A stretch of 64,000 nt of DNA, from contig QBMK01000002.1 of NCBI GenBank assembly GCA_003249035.1, positions 20,495 to 84,494 on the forward strand, written 5' to 3'. The notes beneath the pieces were generated by a model that saw only the letters and a program-made list of their open reading frames with translations, ran no database searches and had not been told where the DNA came from. Origin of the DNA: Pseudanabaena sp. (GTDB lineage: Bacteria > Cyanobacteriota > Cyanobacteriia > Pseudanabaenales > Pseudanabaenaceae). Made by a program: the position numbers and the translations under genes. Below are positions 7,809 to 17,001 of this stretch, in pieces; the stretch's first letter is position 1, and each line of letters starts with the position of its first letter.

Positions 7809-9671
7809 ATGTCTGACGCAACATCCAACCTGCCTGAATTTATTTTTGGACATCTCTCAACCACACAAGGACGTCTAAAGCAAGCCCGAATGGCGAGAGT
7901 CGGATTATTTCATGACTCAATCCTGACTCCACTAATTCCCCACGAAAACGAGCCAATTCAGATCGTGGTTAGAGTTGGTGCAGATATAGCCATCAAAGCG
8001 ATGACGCTCTACTACATTACTGATGACTCTGGGCTCAATCAGCCCTTTGATATAGACCATCCAGATGTTGTGTCATTAACGATGCAACGCTTTGAAATTG
8101 AGTGGGATACATTGCAATGGTGTTATCTCGAAAAGTGGCTGGCGCTTATTCCAGGGCAGCTAAAGGGAACCCATGTCCAATATGCGATCGTGGCAACCAC
8201 AACAGCAGATCGAACAATCTATTGTCCTTACGTCGATCTAGATGCGTTGCAACAATTGGGCGACGCAGAAGATTTTGACTTGAAGAGTTTAGAAACAAGC
8301 GATCGCAATCATCAGCCCCAAATTTATGGATTCGTGGTCGATCGTCAACCCATTCCAGAATGGTTGCGGAATGCCGTTATTTATCAGATTTTTGTAGATC
8401 GCTTTGCGCCCGATGAGGGAACAGATTTTAATAAACCAGTCGATCGCAGTGGAATTTATGGTGGCACTCTCAAGGGAATTATCTCTAAGCTAGATTACTT
8501 AAACGATCTGGGGGTGAACTGTCTATGGTTAACACCGATTTTCCCTAGCCCTTCCCATCATGGCTACGATCCAATTGATTACAGTGCGATCGAGCCTCGT
8601 CTGGGAACGTTAGAAGATTGGCAACTTCTAGTTGCTGAAGCCCATCAAAGAGACATTCGGATTATTTTGGATTATGTGGTAAATCATGTTTCTAGCGAAC
8701 ATGCCGCTTTCCAATCTGCCATTGGCGATCGCCACCATCCAACCGTTGAGTGGTTCCGCTTTCGTAACTACCCCTTGGAATATGATTGTTTTTTTGATGT
8801 CCCTGGGCAACCAGAGATTAATTCCGATCTCCCTGAGGTACGGGACTATTTCATTGACAATGCCTGTCATTGGTTACGCCAAGGCTGCGATGGCTTCCGT
8901 TTAGATTATGCTTATGGGGTGAGTCATGCCTTCTGGTCTCAGTTCCGAGCGGCAACTCGACAAGTCAAATCCGATAGTGTTACATTTGGCGAAATTACCC
9001 AGCCGCCTTCAGTGGTGCGGTCTTTTGCGGGCAGAATGGATGGATGTCTAGATTTTAAACTCCTTGAACTGTTGCGTGGATTTTTCGTGTTTGACAAACT
9101 CACAGTCAGTCAATTTGATAAAGCTTTAAGCCAACATTTTGGCTACTTTGGGTCAAGTTTAGTATTACCCAGTTTCTTAGATAATCATGACATGAATCGT
9201 TTCTTGTGGGCGGTGGATGGCGATAAGCGACGATTGAAGTTAGCCGCATTGTGTCAATTTACCTTGCCGAATCCACCGATTACTTACTACGGCACAGAAG
9301 TGGGTTTGAGTCAGTTAGAAGCTGTTGGAAGACTAGAAGAATCTCGCTTGCCAATGATTTGGGGAGATGAACAAGATCTAGATTTGCTAACGTTTTACCA
9401 GCAATTAATTAGATTCCGTAGTCAAAATCCTCACGCTTGGCAACAACATCAAACATTGATTATTGACGATACTAACCGAGTATATGGATATGTCTGTGCA
9501 GATTATGCGATCGCTCTCAATAATAACGATCATGCAATAAAACTTTCATTACCGAGTTTGCAGCATTGCCAATTAGCAATCGCCACTGATGCAACCACCA
9601 TTTGGAATGCTTCAACGGCTCAACTGAGCTTGCCGCCATTTGCTGGAGCCATCTGCTATCTTGTCAAGTAG
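7809..9671 (+). CDS. GH13 alpha-amylase-family glycoside hydrolase
   Basis: 620 residues. An N-terminal beta-sandwich domain (about 1-160) is followed by a (beta/alpha)8 catalytic domain. GH13 signatures are present: DYVVNH (region I), GFRLDYAYG with nucleophile D366, FGEITQ with acid/base E395, and FLDNHD with D461. The layout resembles neopullulanase/cyclomaltodextrinase or maltodextrin glucosidase types acting on short alpha-glucans in the cytoplasm (no signal peptide). The exact substrate is not readable from sequence. It sits 54 bp after mscS and 19 bp before a second mscS, so the three are probably co-transcribed. Confidence 0.88.
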   Translation: MSDATSNLPEFIFGHLSTTQGRLKQARMARVGLFHDSILTPLIPHENEPIQIVVRVGADIAIKAMTLYYITDDSGLNQPFDIDHPDVVSLTMQRFEIEWDTLQWCYLEKWLALIPGQLKGTHVQYAIVATTTADRTIYCPYVDLDALQQLGDAEDFDLKSLETSDRNHQPQIYGFVVDRQPIPEWLRNAVIYQIFVDRFAPDEGTDFNKPVDRSGIYGGTLKGIISKLDYLNDLGVNCLWLTPIFPSPSHHGYDPIDYSAIEPRLGTLEDWQLLVAEAHQRDIRIILDYVVNHVSSEHAAFQSAIGDRHHPTVEWFRFRNYPLEYDCFFDVPGQPEINSDLPEVRDYFIDNACHWLRQGCDGFRLDYAYGVSHAFWSQFRAATRQVKSDSVTFGEITQPPSVVRSFAGRMDGCLDFKLLELLRGFFVFDKLTVSQFDKALSQHFGYFGSSLVLPSFLDNHDMNRFLWAVDGDKRRLKLAALCQFTLPNPPITYYGTEVGLSQLEAVGRLEESRLPMIWGDEQDLDLLTFYQQLIRFRSQNPHAWQQHQTLIIDDTNRVYGYVCADYAIALNNNDHAIKLSLPSLQHCQLAIATDATTIWNASTAQLSLPPFAGAICYLVK

Positions 9672-9690
9672 ATAAAGTTGATTCGCTGCA

Positions 9691-11370
9691 ATGCCAAGAC
9701 CTTCACGCATCCGTACATTCGTTCGTATTCCTCAACTATTTTGGGGATTGGTTGTCATTCTGTTCATCCTAATACCAGGAGCAGTCTGGGGAGTTTCTGC
9801 ACAGGCTCAAACCCCTGCATCATTTTTGCGGGCGATTAGACCAAATATCCTAGTCTCTCAACTTGGAGACCTTGAATATGCCGATGTTACCCTAGACGGC
9901 TATTCACTGTTTCCAGTGACTGTCTTAGTTTCCTCAGAAAAAGCAGCAAGCGATCGATCGAATGTGCGGCTAAGAGTTGCGACGATAGAATCGAAATTGG
10001 ACTGGATTGTTAATCGGTATATTAACCCCGACCATATCAATGTTAGCGTTGCAACCCTTGGTCATCAAACGGTTATTTTGGCAGGACTGCGAAACAATCA
10101 GACTCAAGAAATTCTTCTAACTGTCACGGAATTTGATGCTCAACTGGCGCAAAAGTCGATTCCTATCTTAGCTCAGGAATGGGTTGATATTATTCAACTG
10201 GCATTGCGGCGGGCTTGGGAGCTACGACTCCCTAACGCTCGCCAGCAACAGTTTCTTCAGTTTGCAGTGACTTTAAGTGTCCTCTTTGCCATCAGTCTGA
10301 GCCTTTTTGCCGTCCAGCGATGGATCTACCGACTCTTCAAGCGGCGAAAGCAACTGATCGATCCTAATTTATCGGCGGGAGAATCATCAGATCTCCTCGC
10401 AAACCACGATGCGGATACATCTGAGGTCATCCGGGACTTTCAGCAAACCTTTGCCCTAAAACAGCGGCAGCGTCTAAATTTCGCGATCCGCAGGGTGCTG
10501 AGGCTTACTCAACTATCAGTATGGGCATACGGTAGCGCCTTACTCCTCTCGATCTTTCCTGAGACTTATATCTTGGGAAAATCCCTGATTGCCTTTATCC
10601 TGAAACTAATTGTCATTGTGGTTTCGATGCTACTGCTGGCTAGACTCTGCGGCTTTCTACTTAATCGACTGCTAAATGCATGGGCCGAATCAGCCCCATT
10701 AGAGCCAAATGAGGTGCAACGGGCTTCACTACGCATCCCCACTTTGACTGGAGTAATAGAAGGGATTATCACTTTTGCGGTGTGGGTTATCGGCATTATT
10801 TTATTAATTGACTTGCAACAGATACCGATCAATTCTATCTTGGCTAGTCTTGGCTTTCTAGGGTTTGCCATTGGCATTGTCTTCCAGAATCTGTTAAGAG
10901 ATTTTATGAATGGCTTGTTTATTATATTTAAGGACTACTATGCAGTAGGGGATACGGTCAGCATCGCAGGGGTTACCGGAGTAGTAGAAAATATTACCCT
11001 GCGTAGTACATCAGTCCGAGGGGTAGGTGGCAGTCTGAACACGATTCCCCACGGACAAATTACAACGGTACAAAATCTAACCAAAGATTGGTCAAGGGTG
11101 GAATTGACCGTTCAGGTTGCGAAGGATACGGATGTCTCCCATGCCATGCAGGTCATGAGGCAGGTAGCTGACGAAATGTCCCATGACCCAGACTGGTTGC
11201 CTAGAATTTTAGACCCTGCATGCCGGATAGGGGTGAGCCAGATCGGGGCAAATGGCACTCAAGTTCTGATGTGGATTAAAACTAAGCGGGCTGCCCAGTG
11301 GAAGGTAGAGTCCGAGTTCCGCTATAGACTGAAGAAAGCATTTGAAGAACAAGGTATTCACATGAGTTAA
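9691..11370 (+). CDS. MscS-family mechanosensitive channel, second gene
   Basis: 559 residues with a signal or TM segment (to about QAQTP), a periplasmic domain (about 45-180), and TM helices. The pore helix region is LASLGFLGFAIGIVFQNLLRDFMNG, and the beta domain contains YYAVGDTVSIAGVTGVVENITLRSTSVRG. It is only distantly similar to the MscS at 6015, so it is a separate subtype rather than a recent duplicate. It starts 19 bp after the GH13 gene, indicating an operon. Role: tension-gated efflux of osmolytes or ions. Confidence 0.87.
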   Translation: MPRPSRIRTFVRIPQLFWGLVVILFILIPGAVWGVSAQAQTPASFLRAIRPNILVSQLGDLEYADVTLDGYSLFPVTVLVSSEKAASDRSNVRLRVATIESKLDWIVNRYINPDHINVSVATLGHQTVILAGLRNNQTQEILLTVTEFDAQLAQKSIPILAQEWVDIIQLALRRAWELRLPNARQQQFLQFAVTLSVLFAISLSLFAVQRWIYRLFKRRKQLIDPNLSAGESSDLLANHDADTSEVIRDFQQTFALKQRQRLNFAIRRVLRLTQLSVWAYGSALLLSIFPETYILGKSLIAFILKLIVIVVSMLLLARLCGFLLNRLLNAWAESAPLEPNEVQRASLRIPTLTGVIEGIITFAVWVIGIILLIDLQQIPINSILASLGFLGFAIGIVFQNLLRDFMNGLFIIFKDYYAVGDTVSIAGVTGVVENITLRSTSVRGVGGSLNTIPHGQITTVQNLTKDWSRVELTVQVAKDTDVSHAMQVMRQVADEMSHDPDWLPRILDPACRIGVSQIGANGTQVLMWIKTKRAAQWKVESEFRYRLKKAFEEQGIHMS

Positions 11371-11648
11371 GGTAAAGAAGATTCAGCCAGACACCAAAGG
11401 GATGTAACTGTGTAAACCGGATATATGGGTATAAGTGCGAGAGTATGCGATCGCGAAAAGTGCCTTTGGCATTGCCATCAATCTCATTAGTATCAATATG
11501 TGTAAATAATTATGCATAGCTACTTAACTCTATATTTTTTGTTGAAAAAGAAAATTTTTAATTATGACGAGATAGGTGTTATTCAAAACTATAAAAGTGG
11601 GTATGCTAGGAAGAACGTTTAAAGGCGATTAAACAATCGACAAAAATT

Positions 11649-11909
11649 ATGCAAAATGTTCTACGGGGTATTAAGACTGCAGCAATCAGTGTTTCAATTA
11701 GCTTAATAGCATTGGGGGGATTTAGTCTTGCAGCTCAGGCTCAGACTGAATGTGCGGCTAAATCGGACGGCGATGTTGCTGTTGCTGCTTGTGTTGATGC
11801 AAATGGCAATACTGCAGTAACTGCGGTTGATTCAGCTGGTAATCAGGTAACTGTGACCGAAGATAGTTATGGCAATACAACTACTGAAGTTGTTGAAGTT
11901 TCAAAATAG
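11649..11909 (+). CDS. small secreted protein, Ala/Val/Thr-rich
   Basis: 86 residues: signal peptide to about AAQAQT, then a roughly 54-residue mature domain. The domain has two Cys (TECAAKS and VAACVDANG) and short repeating DxxGN units (VDANGNTAV, VDSAGNQVTV, EDSYGNTTT) suggestive of beta-strands. No family recognised. Strong upstream AT-rich region and a perfect terminator indicate a monocistronic, probably well expressed gene. Confidence 0.65.
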   Translation: MQNVLRGIKTAAISVSISLIALGGFSLAAQAQTECAAKSDGDVAVAACVDANGNTAVTAVDSAGNQVTVTEDSYGNTTTEVVEVSK

Positions 11910-11918
11910 ATCTTAAAC

Positions 11919-11979
11919 AGTTTAAAGAAGCAAAAAAGAAGCGGCACGAAGTGCCGCTTCTTTTTTGCTTCTTTAAACT
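11919..11979 (+). terminator. perfect 29-bp stem terminator
   Basis: A 29-bp perfect inverted repeat with a GAA loop, including GAAGCGGCAC/GTGCCGCTTC and flanking A and T tracts, lies 9 bp after the small secreted gene. Because of its symmetry it could terminate transcription in both directions. Confidence 0.8.
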
Positions 11980-12169
11980 ACTAATTACTACATTTAAGTA
12001 CGTATGTCTCTGTCTATCAAATTATTCATCATTAATAAAAAACAGGCTAAGATTAAAATAGCCAATTTTTGTTATGATTTGCTCCCCGACTAGCAAATTA
12101 GCCACCCAATAATTTAGCCAAAACCAAATAGTTACGATCTCACAATAAACATTCATGAATTAAAGCATT

Positions 12170-13819
12170 ATGTCTACACCAGTAACACCTCAAGAGTCTC
12201 AAGTTGCTCAAGACCGCATTATCTTTTTTGACACCACTTTGCGCGATGGCGAACAGTCCCCAGGCGCAACTCTGAACGTGGAGCAAAAATTGCTAATCGC
12301 GCAGCAACTGGCTCGACTTGGTGTAGACATTATTGAGGCGGGTTTCCCCTTTGCTAGCAAAGGCGATTTCCATGCAGTCCAAGAAATTGCTAAGCTCGTT
12401 GGCACGGAAAATGGTCCCACGATCTGCGGTTTAGCAAGGGCTACTAGAGGCGACATTGAAGCCGCTGCCGAAGCAGTCAAGCCTGCGGCGAAGGGGAGAA
12501 TTCATACTTTTCTTGCCACCTCTGATATTCACTTGGAATATAAGCTTCGGAAAACTCGTGCTGAAGTTTTGGCGATCGTGCCAGAAATGGTTGCCTATGC
12601 CAGATCAAAGGTTGCCGATGTCGAGTTTTCACCTGAGGATGCAGGTCGCTCCGATCCTGAGTTTCTCTATCAAGTGCTAGAAGCGGCGATCGCAGCGGGT
12701 GCCAGCACTGTCAATATTCCCGATACGGTCGGCTATTTGACTCCCTCTGAGTTTGGCGCTTTGATCAAAGGCATTAAAGAAAATGTGCCGAATATCGATC
12801 GCGCGATTATCTCGGTGCATGGTCACAACGATCTAGGTTTGGCTGTAGCAAATTTCCTTGAAGCTGCCAAAAATGGGGCGCGTCAAATGGAATGCACAAT
12901 CAACGGCATCGGTGAACGCGCAGGCAATGCCGCCCTCGAAGAATTGGTAATGGCTTTGCATGTGCGCCGTGCCTATTTCAATAGCTTCCTCGGTCGTCCT
13001 GCGGAATCAACTGCACCACTCTGCAATATTGACACCAAGCAGATTTACAAAACTTCTCGTCTTGTGTCTAATCTCACGGGTATGTTGGTGCAACCCAATA
13101 AAGCGATCGTCGGCGCAAATGCCTTTGCCCATGAGTCGGGTATCCATCAAGACGGCGTATTAAAAAATCGCCTCACCTACGAAATCATGGATGCTCAATC
13201 CATCGGCTTAACCGACAATTTGATCGTGCTTGGTAAGCTCTCAGGACGCAATGCCTTGAGTTCTCGACTCAAAGAGCTTGGCTTTGAGCTTTCAGAACAA
13301 GAACTTAATGCTGCCTTTGTGCGTTTTAAGGAACTTGCTGATAAAAAACGGGAAATCAGCGATCGCGACTTAGAGGCGATCGTTAACGACGAAATTCGTC
13401 ATGCACCCGAAGCTTTCAAGCTCGATCATGTCCAAGTAAGCTGTGGCGATCGCGCCATTCCTACAGCGACAATCACTATCGTCATGCCCGATGGTGCAGA
13501 AATTACTGATGCTTCGGTGGGGACTGGCCCCGTTGATGCGATTTACAAAGCGATTAATCGCATTGTAAATGTCCCAAATCAATTGATCGAGTACTCAGTG
13601 CAGTCGGTTACCGCAGGTATCGATGCCCTCGGCGAAGTCACCATTCGGCTTAAGCATCCTGATGTTGGTACGCTCTCTGGACATTCAGCAAATACTGATA
13701 TCATCGTTGCTTCAGCCAGAGCCTATCTCAGTGCTTTGAATAAGCTCTACTTTGCGCTTCAGTCTCCGAATACAAAAATTAGCGATCGCGAAAAGCTCAA
13801 AAAAGAAGCCGCTTTATAA
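12170..13819 (+). CDS. leuA: 2-isopropylmalate synthase
   Basis: 549 residues, the normal length for LeuA. It condenses acetyl-CoA with 2-oxoisovalerate, the first committed step of leucine synthesis. The TIM barrel begins [17 protein letters not shown] (metal/substrate motif), with [14 protein letters not shown] carrying the metal-binding histidines and [13 protein letters not shown] further on. The C-terminal regulatory LeuA dimer domain (about 390-530, including [12 protein letters not shown]) for leucine feedback is complete. Monocistronic; no leucine attenuator was seen in the 190-bp upstream region. Confidence 0.96.
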   Translation: MSTPVTPQESQVAQDRIIFFDTTLRDGEQSPGATLNVEQKLLIAQQLARLGVDIIEAGFPFASKGDFHAVQEIAKLVGTENGPTICGLARATRGDIEAAAEAVKPAAKGRIHTFLATSDIHLEYKLRKTRAEVLAIVPEMVAYARSKVADVEFSPEDAGRSDPEFLYQVLEAAIAAGASTVNIPDTVGYLTPSEFGALIKGIKENVPNIDRAIISVHGHNDLGLAVANFLEAAKNGARQMECTINGIGERAGNAALEELVMALHVRRAYFNSFLGRPAESTAPLCNIDTKQIYKTSRLVSNLTGMLVQPNKAIVGANAFAHESGIHQDGVLKNRLTYEIMDAQSIGLTDNLIVLGKLSGRNALSSRLKELGFELSEQELNAAFVRFKELADKKREISDRDLEAIVNDEIRHAPEAFKLDHVQVSCGDRAIPTATITIVMPDGAEITDASVGTGPVDAIYKAINRIVNVPNQLIEYSVQSVTAGIDALGEVTIRLKHPDVGTLSGHSANTDIIVASARAYLSALNKLYFALQSPNTKISDREKLKKEAAL

Positions 13820-13829
13820 AAACAAATAA

Positions 13830-13930
13830 TACCACAACTAAAAATGGCTACGCCATTTTTAGTTGTGAAAACCCTTACTGGATTTGGCTTTTAATTCATA
13901 AAAGTGTTGTCACACTTTCGTGAATTGGGA
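13830..13930 (-). repeat. 101-bp two-hairpin MITE-like element, copy 2
   Basis: Same family as 185-285, reverse orientation, flanked by TAA on both sides (13827-13829 and 13931-13933). The AAAATGGC hairpin arms are ACAACTAAAAATGGC/GCCATTTTTAGTTGT: the outer bases differ from copy 1 but both arms changed together. It is inserted 10 bp after leuA, between it and the bidirectional terminator. Confidence 0.8.
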
Positions 13931-13931
13931 T

Positions 13932-13975
13932 AAAAAGAAAAAAAGGGTAGCACATGCTACCCTTTTTTTCTTTTT
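13932..13975. terminator. bidirectional terminator between leuA and the Nudix gene
   Basis: A perfect 21-bp stem (core GGGTAGCA/TGCTACCC) with a 2-nt loop and long A and T tracts on either side. It lies between the convergent leuA and Nudix genes and overlaps the Nudix stop codon by two bases. Confidence 0.8.
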
Positions 13976-14525
13976 ATAAAGCTTGCAATGCCAAATAAAA
14001 TGCGGTTATAGATTTAGCATCAAGGCTAGTATCCTCATTCTGCGATCGCAACAGGTCTTCTATCTCCTCTCGACTGAGCAACACAACTTCAATTTCTTCA
14101 TCTTCATCTTGAGCAGGAGGATTTTCTAGCTTTTCAAGCCCCTGAGCCAGATAGGCATGAATAATCTCATCAGAATAACCTGGGCAAAGATAGAATCCTC
14201 CCAAATAATTCCATTTACTAGCTCGATAGCCCGTCTCTTCTTCGATTTCGCGCTTAATTGTAATATCGTGATGTTCGCCAACTTCCAAGGTTCCAGCGGG
14301 AAATTCTAGCAAATAGCGCTGAATCGCAAATCTATATTGCTTAACTAAAACAAATTTACCATCGGCAGTTATAGGGACCGCCATCCCTGCCCCTGGATGC
14401 TTAATATATGCATATTCACCAGTAACACCATGGGGTAATTTAAGGCGATCGACATGAAAGGAAAATTTAGTGCCTTGATAGCTAAGACGGTTTTGCAAAA
14501 TTTCTGAGGTTATAAGATCTGACAT
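13974..14525 (-). CDS. Nudix hydrolase, ADP-ribose pyrophosphatase type
   Basis: 183 residues from the ATG at 14525 (MSDLITSEI); an upstream ATG adds ten unlikely residues. The Nudix box is complete: G-T-L-E-V-G-E-H-H-D-I-T-I-K-R-E-I-E-E-E-T-G, with REIEEETG supplying metal-binding glutamates. YRFAIQRYLLEFPAG before the box is typical of ADP-ribose and NDP-sugar pyrophosphatases, which split ADP-ribose to AMP and ribose 5-phosphate. Convergent with leuA, sharing a bidirectional terminator. Confidence 0.85.
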   Translation of the reverse strand: MSDLITSEILQNRLSYQGTKFSFHVDRLKLPHGVTGEYAYIKHPGAGMAVPITADGKFVLVKQYRFAIQRYLLEFPAGTLEVGEHHDITIKREIEEETGYRASKWNYLGGFYLCPGYSDEIIHAYLAQGLEKLENPPAQDEDEEIEVVLLSREEIEDLLRSQNEDTSLDAKSITAFYLALQAL

Positions 14526-14643
14526 GGCTATTTTAGTGAACGAACACCAGCACATTTTGTCACAATAAGAGATACAGCGCTTCAGGTCGGAACTATACCT
14601 TAGAAAGCATTTAAGAATTGACAGCAGTAAGATTTCTAAGCAT

Positions 14644-15130
14644 TTAGCGAATCAAAGCTATATAGATAAACGACTCTGAGGTATTCTCATAAAATTCATA
14701 ATCCTTGCTCAGCCTGCGATATTTACCTATCCAAGCAAAGGTTCTCTCCACTACCCAACGCTTTGATTCCACCACAAAACCTTTCTGCTCTTCAGCCCTT
14801 GTGCTTACTTCCCAAATGCAATCAAAGTTGTCTTTAACCCACTCGGTTATGTCCTCACCAGAGAATCCCTTGTCAACTAATATTTTTTGCAATCGGCTCA
14901 GTGGATATTTCAGACTTTCTAATAGTCGCATCGCCCTTGCTCTCTCACCAATATTGGCTGCACATACCATAGCCCCGAACACTAACCCCAATATATCAAC
15001 CATGATGAACCGCTTGCGTCCATTGACCTTTTTACCTCCATCAATACCCCGACTACCTTCACTGTCCATTGTCTTAACACATCGAATCCCACCACCATAC
15101 AAGATTGTTGATCGCACTACTATGTTATTA
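14644..15130 (-). pseudogene. IS5-type transposase remnant, C-terminal part
   Basis: The reading frame encodes the C-terminal half of an IS5-family DDE transposase: CVKTMDSEGSRGIDGGKKVN with GRKRFIMVDILGLV, GFSGEDI, and the terminal VVERTFAWIGKYRRLSKDYE that carries the last catalytic Glu. The N-terminal domain and first catalytic Asp region are absent: the frame runs straight into the end of the reductase gene at 15128. No intact terminal repeats were found. It is a dead insertion-sequence fragment abutting a possibly acquired gene. Confidence 0.8.
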
Positions 15131-16777
15131 AACACCCTGCTGAAGAAATTGACGAACGAAGGCGATCGCCATGCTCCCTTCCCCAACTGAAGAGGCAACT
15201 CGCTTGATTGGGCTCAACCGCACATCTCCACAAGCAAAAATACCAGGAATACTAGATTCTAGGAGATAAGGATCGCGATGCTGATTCCAGCACCCAGCTT
15301 TCACCACATCGTCACCAGTCAAGACATATCCTTTTGGATCACGCGCAATCTCTGTGGGCAGCCATTCTGTTTCTGCGTCGGCTCCAATGAAGACGAATAG
15401 TCTACCGCAATCATGGCGACTGACAATCGAACTCTTGTGATCGCGTATGTCAATCTCTGTCAGATGAGTATCACCGTAGGCAGCGACTACTTCTGATCGC
15501 AGTTGAACCTTGATATTCGACTTCCTACGAATTTGCTCAATCAGGTAGCTAGACATGCTCTTCTCCAAAGAATCGCCCCTAACGACGAGCGTCACCATAC
15601 GTGCATGATTGGCAAAGTACAAAGCAGCCTGTCCAGATGAGTTCCCAGCACCGATGAGGTGGATGTCGAGTCCATGGGTGGCACTTGCTTCGCTGCGTGC
15701 TGCCCCATAGTAGATGCCTTTGCCGATGAGTCGCTCAAAACCTTCAATCATGAGGCGCCGCCATGTGACACCAGTGGCAAGAATTACAGTCTTTGCTCTG
15801 ATTACATCCCCACCATCAAGGAGAACCTCTCTTGTGATCGGATCAATACGCATAACAGAGCGAGTGACAAGAATTTCGGCTCCTAGACGCTTCGCTTGCT
15901 GAAGGGCTCGTCGTGCAAGCTCGTCGCCCGAAACTCCACTGGGAAAACCGAGATAGTTTTCGATCCGTGACGATGTTCCGGCTTGACCTCCAGGTGCTTC
16001 ACGCTCAACAACTAGCGTGCGCAACCCTTCAGATGCACCATACACTGCTGCTGCGAGACCTGCTGGACCACCGCCGACGATCAGGGTATCGTATTCATTA
16101 TGGCTGGCATTCGTTTGAAGACCCAAGATCTGAGCAACGTCGCGAGTTTTAGGTTGACTCAACAGTCTGCCATCAAGGAGTCTCAGCAGAGGCAATTCAT
16201 CTTCCGATGGGAGGGGATCCAGCCAGAGTTCTGCAAGCTTTGGCGAATCTGGAGTCACCCAGTCAAAGGTAATTTGGTTGCGGTCAAGGAACCGACGCAA
16301 GTCACCGCAGGTATTATCCCATCGATGTCCGACCATGATTAAGCGTGCCTTGGGCGGATCAGCAGCAATGCTCTGAAGTCCTCCGATACGCTCGCGAGCA
16401 AGTGCGCCAATCTTGGTTGAGATCTCTGGTGATATGGACGCAATAGCGTAATACTGTCGAACATCTACTCGCATTACACGCGACGGTTCTGATGCACGGT
16501 ATCCTCCCGGAAACGGCATGCCAAAGGCGATTGGCACTTCGCCGAAAATGGCGCCTGGAACTCGCCAGCCCAACGTTCGTTCGATCCCGTCGTACAACTT
16601 GACGACTTCAATTTTGCCAGAGATTACAGCAAAGAGTGCTCCATCTCCACCCTCATAAACAGCAAATTCGCCGGCATCTAGGTGCAGGTCGGCAGATGAT
16701 TGCGCAAGCCGTTCCAGTTCATTCTCCGCTAGCGTTGAAAAAAGAGGGATTGCCCTAATATCGTCAATTGTTAACAT
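15128..16777 (-). CDS. cNMP-binding domain / glutaredoxin-like / thioredoxin-reductase-like fusion
   Basis: 549 residues from ATG 16777. Residues 1-130 form a CRP-type cyclic-nucleotide-binding domain (GKIEVVK, GAIFGEVPI). Residues 144-222 look like a glutaredoxin or thioredoxin-like insert with one cysteine (RWDNTCGDLRRFL). From about 229 there is a thioredoxin-reductase-like FAD/NAD(P)H domain (VGGGPAGLAAAVYGASEG, ENYLGFPSG, GAGNSSGQAAL, GIFACGDVR). The CxxC redox pair of true thioredoxin reductases is replaced by GIYYGAARSEA, so it cannot work by the classic dithiol route. Many homologues carry this fusion. The IS5 remnant touches its 3' end, and the last residues may have been altered by that insertion. 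Confidence 0.8.
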   Translation of the reverse strand: MLTIDDIRAIPLFSTLAENELERLAQSSADLHLDAGEFAVYEGGDGALFAVISGKIEVVKLYDGIERTLGWRVPGAIFGEVPIAFGMPFPGGYRASEPSRVMRVDVRQYYAIASISPEISTKIGALARERIGGLQSIAADPPKARLIMVGHRWDNTCGDLRRFLDRNQITFDWVTPDSPKLAELWLDPLPSEDELPLLRLLDGRLLSQPKTRDVAQILGLQTNASHNEYDTLIVGGGPAGLAAAVYGASEGLRTLVVEREAPGGQAGTSSRIENYLGFPSGVSGDELARRALQQAKRLGAEILVTRSVMRIDPITREVLLDGGDVIRAKTVILATGVTWRRLMIEGFERLIGKGIYYGAARSEASATHGLDIHLIGAGNSSGQAALYFANHARMVTLVVRGDSLEKSMSSYLIEQIRRKSNIKVQLRSEVVAAYGDTHLTEIDIRDHKSSIVSRHDCGRLFVFIGADAETEWLPTEIARDPKGYVLTGDDVVKAGCWNQHRDPYLLESSIPGIFACGDVRLSPIKRVASSVGEGSMAIAFVRQFLQQGV

Positions 16778-16853
16778 GGCGTACCTATTTAGCCTTAAAG
16801 TGCAATAGCTTCTGATTATAAGAGATTGAATGCTTTCGAACGAGTCGAATCTT

Positions 16854-16901
16854 AAAATGTTTGTATGGATTTGCGATTGCTCAAATCCATACAAACATTT
16901 T
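16854..16901. terminator. perfect 19-bp stem hairpin upstream of the reductase
   Basis: AAAATGTTTGTATGGATTT pairs perfectly with its complement around a 10-nt loop. It lies 77 bp upstream of the reductase start, between that gene and the MBL gene terminator. It could be a terminator remnant or a leader hairpin. Confidence 0.45.
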
Positions 16902-16939
16902 GTTGGAAATACCTCGGCTTAACTGGCTAGAAATTCTGT

Positions 16940-16987
16940 CTATTAAATGAGCAGCCTGATAGATTAATCGGGCTGCTCATTTAATAG
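16940..16987 (-). terminator. terminator of the MBL/rhodanese gene
   Basis: A 21-bp stem (CTATTAAATGAGCAGCC... with its complement, one mismatch) and a 6-nt loop, directly behind the minus-strand stop at 17002. It ends in a T-rich strand in the minus direction. Confidence 0.65.
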
Positions 16988-17001
16988 CTTCTTGAATATA
17001 C

